A DNA stretch of 64,000 bases from CADCTQ01 sp963844325 (GTDB lineage: Bacteria > Bacteroidota > Bacteroidia > Cytophagales > 172606-1). Made by a program: the position numbers and the translations under genes. The notes beneath the pieces were generated by a model, which saw nothing but the letters and a program-made list of their open reading frames with translations, did no database searches and was not told the DNA's origin. Every line of letters starts with the position of its first letter. Positions within the stretch are counted from its first letter, which is position 1. The DNA is taken from positions 1 to 64,000 of the forward strand of contig CAWJNV010000001.1 of the NCBI GenBank assembly GCA_963844325.1. Direction: 5' to 3'. Of the stretch, positions 58,555 to 64,000 are shown piece after piece.

Positions 58555-59217
58555 CTATAAATAAGGCGCCAGCACCTGCGTCCACAAGTCGTAGCCTTTG
58601 GCGTTCATGTGGAGCCGGTCGGGGCCGAAGAGTTCCTCCCGGGCCTTGCCGCCGGCCTCCAGCATTGGCGTAAATACGTCCACGAACACCGCCCGCTTTT
58701 CGCCGGCCAGCCGCTGCCGGATCAAAGTGTTGGCCTTGCGTACTTCTTCGAGTTTTTCGGCGCGGCTGGGACTGGGCTTGAGCGAAATAAAGACCAGCTT
58801 GCTTTTGGGCAGGTGCTTCCGCCGCAGGGCCAGCAACGCTTCCACGTCCTGCACGAGCCCTTCGGCCGGCCGCCCGTCGGCAATGTCATTTTCACCGGCG
58901 TACACCACGATGGTCTTCGGCTGGTAGGGCACCACGAGTTGCGGGAAGTAATGGACCACGTCCGAAAGCCACGAGCCGCCGAAGCCGCGGTTGACGATGC
59001 GGCGCCCGGCAAAGCGGTCGGCGAGGTCGTGCCACAGCCGGATGGAAGAACTGCCCGTAAACACGATGCCCCGGGTGGGCGGCCGTTGCAGGCTGTCGGC
59101 TTTCCGGAAGGCGGCGATGTCATTTTGCCACCGGGCCGGGTCGCCCTTCGTTTGCGCGTGGATGGCGGGGAAGAGCGGCAGTATTCCCAACAGCAGGAAC
59201 AGAATTCTCGGGTGCAT
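58555..59217 (-). CDS. Exported SGNH/GDSL hydrolase
   Basis: The 220-residue protein has a signal peptide (residues 1-21) and SGNH blocks: FTGSSSIRLW (nucleophile Ser within residues 56-58), block II GFGGSWLSD, block III YAGENDI (Asn), and DRLHMNAKGY with the Asp-x-x-His pair at the C-terminus. It resembles PAF-acetylhydrolase-like enzymes that remove acyl or acetyl groups. No carbohydrate-related neighbour hints at the substrate. It is distinct from the SGNH protein at 17380-18183. Confidence 0.9.
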   Translation of the reverse strand: MHPRILFLLLGILPLFPAIHAQTKGDPARWQNDIAAFRKADSLQRPPTRGIVFTGSSSIRLWHDLADRFAGRRIVNRGFGGSWLSDVVHYFPQLVVPYQPKTIVVYAGENDIADGRPAEGLVQDVEALLALRRKHLPKSKLVFISLKPSPSRAEKLEEVRKANTLIRQRLAGEKRAVFVDVFTPMLEAGGKAREELFGPDRLHMNAKGYDLWTQVLAPYL

Positions 59218-59507
59218 TCAGCAGGTGATTTGCGTGGTTAAGAACCCCCGGGCGCCGTTGCGGGGCCGGGGCCGAAAGATACGTATATGGGAATCAAATA
59301 TTACATGAGTTCCGGCGGGCCCCCTCCCCTGCCGGATTAAAAAAAAGCCGCGGCCGACCCGTCCTGATTGCGTCCGCTGCCGTTTAAAACATTAACTGGG
59401 GGTCAGGCGTTTACCTTATGCAATTGCAGTATATTAATACCGAATAGAAACATTCGAATCCATTACGTGATAACTCACTACCTTTACGGAATAATATTTT
59501 ACAGATC

Positions 59508-60647
59508 ATGCTGCTTGAAGTAACCAATAATTTAGAAGCCATTGCCCAGACGGTACGGCAATATTGCGAAAAAAAAGTACGTCCTTTTGTGAGGCAGTGG
59601 GATGAAACGCAGGAGTTTCCCGCGCAGGTATTTCACGAGCTGGGCGACCTGGGCCTGATGGGCGTACTCGTTCCGGAAAGCTACGGCGGGTCGGGGCTCA
59701 ACTACCAGGAGTACGTTACGGCCATTGCCGAAATCTCCCGCGTCGACCCGGCCATCGGCCTGTCGATGGCCGCCCACAATTCACTTTGCACCAACCACAT
59801 TCTGCTGTTCGGCAACGAGACGCAGAAACAAACTTACCTGCCCCGCCTGGCTACCGGCGAGTGGATCGGGGCCTGGGGCCTGACCGAGCCCAATACCGGA
59901 TCGGATGCCGGCAACATGCGCACCACGGCCGTGCCCGACGGCGACTACTGGATCATCAACGGCGCCAAAAACTTCATTACGCACGGCAAATCCGGCAACG
60001 TGGCCGTGGTGGTGGTGCGTACCGGCGCACCCAATACCTCGCGCAACGCTTCGGCGTTCGTCATCGAGAAAGGCACGCCGGGCTTTTCGGCCGGCAAGAA
60101 GGAAGACAAGCTGGGCATGCGGGCCTCCGAGACAACCGAGTTGATCTTCCAGGACTGCCGGGTACACAAAAGCCAGATGCTCGGCGAGGTCGGCGACGGG
60201 TTCGTGCAGGCCCTCAAAATCCTGGATGGCGGCCGCATTTCCATTGCGGCGCTCAGCCTGGGTACGGCCCAGGGCGCCTACGAGGCCGCCTTGCAGTACG
60301 CCAAGGAACGGCAGCAGTTCGGCAAGCCCATTTCCCAGTTCCAGGCCATTTCCTTTAAGCTGGCCGAAATGGCTACCGAAATCGAAGCGGCCAAGCTGCT
60401 CACCTACTACGCCGCCGAACGCAAGGACCACGGCCAGAGCGTGACCACCGAAGCCGCCATGGCCAAGTACTACGCTTCCGAGGTGGCCGTGAAGGTAGCC
60501 AACGAAGCCGTGCAGGTGTTCGGCGGGTACGGCTACATCAAGGATTTTCCCGTGGAAAAGTTCTACCGCGACGCCAAGCTCTGCACCATCGGCGAGGGTA
60601 CGTCGGAAATCCAGAAACTGGTGATTGCACGGAACATATTGAAATAG
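59508..60647 (+). CDS. Acyl-CoA dehydrogenase
   Basis: The flavoenzyme introduces the trans-2 double bond in acyl-CoA beta-oxidation. The 379-residue protein shows the family order: N-terminal helical domain, MGVLVPESYGGSGLNYQEYV, TEPNTGSDAGNMRT, DYWIINGAKNFITHGKSG, LGMRASETTELIFQDCRV, the C-terminal helical bundle with QTYLPRL, and VFGGYGYIKDFPVEKFYRDA. GEGTSEIQK near the end carries the catalytic base (Glu363). Length is normal. A perfect 30-bp hairpin follows within a few bases of the stop. Confidence 0.96.
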   Translation: MLLEVTNNLEAIAQTVRQYCEKKVRPFVRQWDETQEFPAQVFHELGDLGLMGVLVPESYGGSGLNYQEYVTAIAEISRVDPAIGLSMAAHNSLCTNHILLFGNETQKQTYLPRLATGEWIGAWGLTEPNTGSDAGNMRTTAVPDGDYWIINGAKNFITHGKSGNVAVVVVRTGAPNTSRNASAFVIEKGTPGFSAGKKEDKLGMRASETTELIFQDCRVHKSQMLGEVGDGFVQALKILDGGRISIAALSLGTAQGAYEAALQYAKERQQFGKPISQFQAISFKLAEMATEIEAAKLLTYYAAERKDHGQSVTTEAAMAKYYASEVAVKVANEAVQVFGGYGYIKDFPVEKFYRDAKLCTIGEGTSEIQKLVIARNILK

Positions 60648-60650
60648 AGG

Positions 60651-60757
60651 AGCGAGAAGCCAGGAGTGAGAAGCGAGAAGATTGTACACGTACTTTACCG
60701 CTATAACAGGACAGGCCCGTGCCCCTTCTTCTCGCTTCTCACTCCTGGCTTCTCGCT
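60651..60757. repeat. Word-repeat hairpin with perfect 30-bp arms, AGCGAGAAGCCAGGAGTGAG vocabulary
   Basis: The arms 60651-60680 and 60728-60757 are exact reverse complements built from gcgagaag and caggagtgag words, with a 47-nt loop. The left arm begins 4 bp after the acyl-CoA dehydrogenase stop. The rpsU promoter starts 18 bp beyond the right arm. Confidence 0.92.
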
Positions 60758-60774
60758 TCTTTCAAGAAAAAACA

Positions 60775-60805
60775 TTTGCTTATTGTAACCATTGTGCTAA
60801 ATTTG
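60775..60805 (+). promoter_or_regulatory. rpsU promoter, consensus Bacteroidota type
   Basis: TTTG (60775-60778), a 19-nt spacer and TAAATTTG (60798-60805) match the consensus TTTG-N19-TAnnTTTG exactly, 32 nt before the rpsU ATG. This is the best promoter match in the window. Confidence 0.8.
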
Positions 60806-60837
60806 CAGTCCTTTTGGTTACAGAATTCCTTATCTCT

Positions 60838-61032
60838 ATGATTATCATCAACATAAAAGAAAACGAATCCATCGACAAAGCCCTGAAGCGCTTCAAGAAG
60901 AAGTTTGAAAAAACCGGCGTCCTGAAGGAACTGCGTTCCCGTACGTATTTTGAGAAGCCTTCCATTGCCCGGAGAACCACCGTAATCCGTGCGGCTTACC
61001 GCGAAAAGATGCGGGCTGAAGAAAATTCCTAA
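60838..61032 (+). CDS. rpsU: 30S ribosomal protein bS21
   Basis: The 64-residue basic protein (MIIINIKENESIDKALKRFK, RSRTYFEKPSIARRT) is bS21 of the Bacteroidota type. It binds near the anti-Shine-Dalgarno end of 16S rRNA in the 30S subunit. In this phylum rpsU is usually followed by xerC and hpf, as here. The ATG at 60838 is fixed by alignment; the frame is open further upstream through the hairpin. Confidence 0.95.
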   Translation: MIIINIKENESIDKALKRFKKKFEKTGVLKELRSRTYFEKPSIARRTTVIRAAYREKMRAEENS

Positions 61033-61070
61033 GCCTGAACCTACCCACTATATTATTTTTTCATTATGTT

Positions 61071-61102
61071 AGTATCACGAAGGAGTAAAGCTTCGTGATA
61101 CT
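61071..61102 (+). promoter_or_regulatory. Perfect 12-bp inverted repeat directly before the xerC start
   Basis: agtatcacgaag (61071-61082) and cttcgtgatact (61091-61102) flank the 8-nt loop gagtaaag, and the ATG follows 3 nt later. There is no T-tract, so it is not a normal terminator. An SD-like gaaggag straddles the left arm and loop. It may act on xerC translation or as a protein-binding site. Confidence 0.7.
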
Positions 61103-61105
61103 GGC

Positions 61106-61981
61106 ATGATTGATTCCTTCCTCAACTACCTCCAGTACGAAAAACGGTGCAGCCCCCACACGCTGACCTCGTACCAGACCGATCTTGCCCAATTTCACGC
61201 GTATTTAAAGGACGCCGGCGAATTCAAGGAGCCGGAGCTTGCCGACTTTTTGTCGGTACGCGGCTGGGTCGTTTCCCTCGTGGACGGCGGCATCAGTCCC
61301 AAGTCCGTCAACCGCAAGATTGCCACCCTGCGGGCGTTCTACAAATACCTGCTCAAAAAGGGCGTCGTGACGGCCGACCCTACCCTGAAGGTAAAGTCGC
61401 TCAAGGTGGGCAAGCCCCTGCCGCCCTTCGTGGAGGAGAGCCGATTGAACCTAATCTTAGACACGTTTGATTTCCCGGCCGATTTCGGCGGCGTCCGCGA
61501 CCGGCTGGTGATGGAACTGCTGTACGGCACGGGAATCCGCCTGTCGGAGATGATCGGGCTGCGGGACGGCGAAGTAAGTTTGGCGGAGCGAACCATCAAA
61601 GTGACCGGCAAACGGAACAAACAGCGCATCATCCCCATCCCTGCGAGCCTGTCGGTCCGCATCAGCCAGTACCTTGATTCCCGGAAAGCGCTTACTTGTG
61701 CGGATACCTGGTTGATCGTCACCGACGACGGCAAGCAGGCCTACCCGATGATGATCTACCGCCTCGTTCGCAAATACCTTAACCTGGTCACCACGCACGA
61801 AAGACGCAGCCCGCACGTGCTCCGGCACACGTTTGCCACGCACCTGCTCAACCGGGGCGCCGACCTCAACGCGGTAAAGGACCTGCTCGGCCACACCAGC
61901 CTGGCCGCTACCCAGGTGTACACGCATCACTCCATCAGCAAACTGAAAGAAATCTACGAAAAGGCGCATCCCAAAGGGTAG
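61106..61981 (+). CDS. xerC: Tyrosine recombinase, XerC/D type
   Basis: The 291-residue enzyme would resolve chromosome dimers at dif. The N-terminal SAM-like domain (FLNYLQYEKRCSPHTLTSYQTDL, residues 3-25) precedes the catalytic domain with the complete R-H-R-H-Y set: Arg145 in GIRLSEM, His237 and Arg240 in PHVLRHTFATHLL, His263 in LLGHTSL, and nucleophile Tyr272 in VYTHHS. It is part of the conserved rpsU-xerC-hpf order, which suggests a housekeeping rather than a mobile-element recombinase. Confidence 0.93.
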   Translation: MIDSFLNYLQYEKRCSPHTLTSYQTDLAQFHAYLKDAGEFKEPELADFLSVRGWVVSLVDGGISPKSVNRKIATLRAFYKYLLKKGVVTADPTLKVKSLKVGKPLPPFVEESRLNLILDTFDFPADFGGVRDRLVMELLYGTGIRLSEMIGLRDGEVSLAERTIKVTGKRNKQRIIPIPASLSVRISQYLDSRKALTCADTWLIVTDDGKQAYPMMIYRLVRKYLNLVTTHERRSPHVLRHTFATHLLNRGADLNAVKDLLGHTSLAATQVYTHHSISKLKEIYEKAHPKG

Positions 61982-62152
61982 CCCCGCGGCGGATTTCCCT
62001 GCCCTCCGCACCTGTCGCCGAGCCCATGCCTGTAAACCCCTACCCATTTTTAACCATTACTCACGAAACACGCCCCTATGTACGACCGCAACCGCGCAAC
62101 GCCTTAAAAAAACTCATTTTTTGAGCTATGTTAAACTCTAACTTTTAGTAAC

Positions 62153-62494
62153 ATGAAACTTCAAATGCAATCCGTTCATTTCGATGCCGACCAGAAGTTA
62201 CTCGCGTTCATCCAGAAGAAAGCTGACAAACTCGACACCTTCCACGGAAGAATCATCAGCGGTGATGTAGTGCTGCGACTGCAAAAGGACGAAACCAAAG
62301 AGAACAAGGTATTTGAATTTACGGTAAACGTGCCCGGCTGCCGGTTCTTCGCCCGGGAAAAAGCCACTTCCTTCGAAGCTGCCGCCGACCTCGCCGTAGA
62401 AGCCATGCGTAAACAGTTGAGTAGACATAAAGATAAAACCGTGGTCCAAGTCCAAAAACAGGTCATTCCCGACGTGATCGAAGAGGACATTTAA
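62153..62494 (+). CDS. hpf: Ribosome hibernation-promoting factor (HPF/RaiA family)
   Basis: The 113-residue protein of the S30AE family starts MKLQMQSVHFDADQKLLAFI. It continues KKADKLDTFHGRIISGDVVLRL, CRFFAREKATSFEAAADLAVEAMRKQL and a basic KDKTVVQVQK tail. It binds the decoding centre of idle ribosomes in stationary phase. It is the short type (no C-terminal dimerisation domain). A strong terminator follows 20 bp after the stop, closing the rpsU-xerC-hpf group. Confidence 0.93.
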   Translation: MKLQMQSVHFDADQKLLAFIQKKADKLDTFHGRIISGDVVLRLQKDETKENKVFEFTVNVPGCRFFAREKATSFEAAADLAVEAMRKQLSRHKDKTVVQVQKQVIPDVIEEDI

Positions 62495-62513
62495 GCCCGT
62501 GCCTTATCCCACT

Positions 62514-62551
62514 GCCGAGGCCCCGTCCACCAACGGGGCCTCGGCAATTTT
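62514..62551 (+). terminator. Intrinsic terminator after hpf
   Basis: A perfect 13-bp GC-rich stem gccgaggccccgt / acggggcctcggc has a 6-nt loop and is followed by aatttt. Confidence 0.92.
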
Positions 62552-62722
62552 AACCCTGATATATCTGATAAATGCTGAACCTGATGGAAGGGATGGTTGG
62601 GGAGATGTTCAGTTGACCATGATGCAAAAGGTTGAAGAGGCCGCAAACTTTTTTCATTTTTTCCTGTAACCTCCGCCCGGAGGCGGAGTTTCCCTCTCCG
62701 AATACGCCAAAGAACACCACGC

Positions 62723-63289
62723 TTGCAACATCCCGACGATAACGAACTCATGCAGGAAGTAAAAGCGGGCCGGCTCGACCGGCTGGGTGAATTGTTTGCC
62801 CGGTACTCCCGGAAGCTGTACGTGTTTTTCTACCGCATGACGGGAGAACGGGAAGTAAGCCAGGACCTGGTGCAGAACGTGTTTGAACGCATTCTCAAGT
62901 ACCGGCACACCTTCACGGGCGAAGGGTTCATCACCTGGATGTACCACCTGGCCCGCAACGTGAGCGCTGACCACTTCCGGAAGGCCGGCAAGTTCCGGTT
63001 TAGCCAGAACCTCGACGCCTGGAGCGACAAGGTGACCGACGGCACCCAGGCGGACGCGGAAGTGCAGAAAGAACAGGAGTTGCAACTGCTGCACGCAGCG
63101 TTGCAAAAATTGAGCGTCGAAAAGCGGGAGGTGCTGACCCTGAGCCGCTACCAGGAACTAAAATACGAGGAAATCGCCCGGATCCTCGATTGCACCGAAG
63201 GCGCCGTGAAGGTGCGGGTGCACCGGGCCATGCAGGATTTGAAAACGATTTACCATGAACTCCTTAGAGAACGAAGCTACCAACTGTGA
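62723..63289 (+). CDS. ECF-type RNA polymerase sigma factor
   Basis: The 188-residue sigma factor has region 2 (LGELFARYSRKLYVFFYRMTGEREVSQDLVQNVFERILKYRHTF, ITWMYHLARNVSADHFRK) and region 4 (LSVEKREVLTLSRYQELKYEEIARILDCTEGAVKVRVHRAMQDL). The family usually starts Met-Gln-His-Pro; here that position is a TTG (62723), and the ATG at 62750 is the alternative. The next gene, a zinc-type anti-sigma factor, overlaps its 3' end by 35 bp, so the pair forms a regulatory unit. Confidence 0.93.
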   Translation: MQHPDDNELMQEVKAGRLDRLGELFARYSRKLYVFFYRMTGEREVSQDLVQNVFERILKYRHTFTGEGFITWMYHLARNVSADHFRKAGKFRFSQNLDAWSDKVTDGTQADAEVQKEQELQLLHAALQKLSVEKREVLTLSRYQELKYEEIARILDCTEGAVKVRVHRAMQDLKTIYHELLRERSYQL

Positions 63290-64000
63290 ACGGACGGTGC
63301 TGGCGCTGGCCACGGGCGAGGTGCTGAACCCGGCCGGGGAGCGCATGCTGGAAAAGCACCTGGCCGGGTGCGCCGACTGCCGCCGGGAGGCCGCCCTGTA
63401 CCGGCAACTGCACGGGCAACTGGCCGCCCTGCCGGTGCCCGAACCCGACGCACCGAAGATGCAGGCGGACTTTGGGGCCATGCTGGCGGGTTACCAACGG
63501 GCGCAACGGAATCAGTCGCCGTCACCGCTGGAATGGCTGCGGAGCAGGTTCGGGATGGCCTGGACGTCACCGCTGGCGGGACGGCTGGCTTTCGGGCTGG
63601 TCATGCTGCTGCTCGGCTGGGGCGCGGGGTACTGGTTTGCCCCCCGCACGGGCGGCCCGGCGCCGGCCGCACCGCTGGTCAGTGCGGGCGAAACTAGTCG
63701 TCAGAATATGGTGCTTACGCTGATCAGCCAGTCGTCGGCCACCGACCGGCTGAAGGCCGTGGGCTACACCAGCGAGTTGCTGCAAGCCGACGAACGGGTC
63801 ATCAAAGCCCTGCTCTTTACGCTGAACCACGACGAAAACGTGAACGTACGCCTGGTGGCGGTAGAAGCCCTGTCCCGCTTTGCCGCTGATCCCGGGGTGC
63901 GCGAAGGCTTGGTCCGGTCCATTGCCCAGCAGGAGTCTCCCCTGGTGCAGATTGCCCTGGCCGACGCCATGGTGGCCCTGCACGAAAAACGGTCGGTGGC
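63255..64000 (+). CDS. Membrane anti-sigma factor with zf-HC2 and HEAT-like repeats, 3' end beyond window
   Basis: The gene starts at ATG 63255 inside the sigma gene and continues past the window. The N-terminal 45 residues carry the zinc anti-sigma signature His-x3-Cys-x2-Cys (His35, Cys39, Cys42: KHLAGCADC), with Cys11 as probable fourth ligand, which would bind the overlapping ECF factor. A membrane segment spans about residues 109-128 (GRLAFGLVMLLLGWGAGYWF). The periplasmic part contains HEAT-like helical repeats (DERVIKALLFTLNHDENVNVRLVAVEALSRF). Such repeats mediate protein contacts and may sense an envelope partner. The C-terminus is not seen. Confidence 0.85.
   Translation, partial: MNSLENEATNCERTVLALATGEVLNPAGERMLEKHLAGCADCRREAALYRQLHGQLAALPVPEPDAPKMQADFGAMLAGYQRAQRNQSPSPLEWLRSRFGMAWTSPLAGRLAFGLVMLLLGWGAGYWFAPRTGGPAPAAPLVSAGETSRQNMVLTLISQSSATDRLKAVGYTSELLQADERVIKALLFTLNHDENVNVRLVAVEALSRFAADPGVREGLVRSIAQQESPLVQIALADAMVALHEKRSV

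Noticed and set aside
61106..61981. Integrase of a mobile element
   Set aside because: Gene order rpsU-xerC-hpf and full Xer motifs point to the chromosomal recombinase; no attachment-site duplication seen.
62495..62722. tRNA cluster expected after hpf in some Bacteroidota
   Set aside because: No cloverleaf or conserved T-loop text found; only a terminator is present.

Overview
The window looks like a GC-rich chromosome segment from a member of the Bacteroidota, probably Cytophagia or Chitinophagia. The evidence is a SusC/SusD pair, fused alpha/beta 2-oxoacid dehydrogenase E1, CarboxypepD_reg-type surface proteins, the gene order rpsU-xerC-hpf, promoters of the TTG-N19/20-TAnnTTTG type, and an almost complete lack of Shine-Dalgarno sequences. 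The genus cannot be fixed from sequence alone. No rRNA, tRNA or CRISPR array was seen.

Layout. 0-5.6 kb: 3' end of a SusC receptor (frame broken), SusD, an AsmA-like membrane protein, a 2OG-Fe(II) oxygenase. 5.7-12.3 kb: an AT-rich accessory island on the minus strand with a FN3-trunk/GH19 peptidoglycan-hydrolase effector, its translationally coupled exported immunity candidate, an orphan toxin cassette with its own immunity gene, a frame-broken second immunity-like gene, and a toxin-less remnant carrying the same 147-bp trunk repeat. 12.7-23 kb: M16 protease, a CarboxypepD_reg protein, an SGNH hydrolase, an FtsX/MacB-type permease with its PadR repressor and an operator lying inside the promoter, PlsC, PrsW. 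23-32.5 kb: GH144-type glucanase, ECF sigma factor with an overlapping trans-envelope barrel protein, then a plus-strand run of two CHRD lipoproteins, Rieske, DUF5777 barrel and YceI, followed by an esterase and an S1 protein on the minus strand. 32.7-41 kb: an E1 paralogue with altered active-site residues, GNAT, a ParD/ParE pair whose toxin has a nonsense codon, Sua5, pgk, a small HNH protein, GlgE. 42.4-43.5 kb: a complete IS630-like element with a -1 frameshift heptamer, ending 29 bp before tyrS. 44.8-64 kb: GNAT, menD-menB, a multi-PAS histidine kinase (5' frame break), FAD-Rieske oxidoreductase, VOC, HAD, DeoR, a secreted amidohydrolase, quinone oxidoreductase, SGNH hydrolase, acyl-CoA dehydrogenase, rpsU-xerC-hpf, and a second ECF sigma/anti-sigma pair running off the window.

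Three observations stand out. First, the toxin island shows sharp GC-to-AT breakpoints inside reading frames, marking trunk/toxin module boundaries. Second, at least ten intergenic hairpins are built from short repeated 'words' (for example GAGTTTATGA or AACCATATAGCC). Their arms start at or within a few bases of stop codons and differ in vocabulary from locus to locus, with half-copies elsewhere. They look like an undescribed class of 3'-end element. Third, three genes carry single missing bases in homopolymers (SusC twice, the histidine kinase once), which could be real inactivation but look more like assembly errors.
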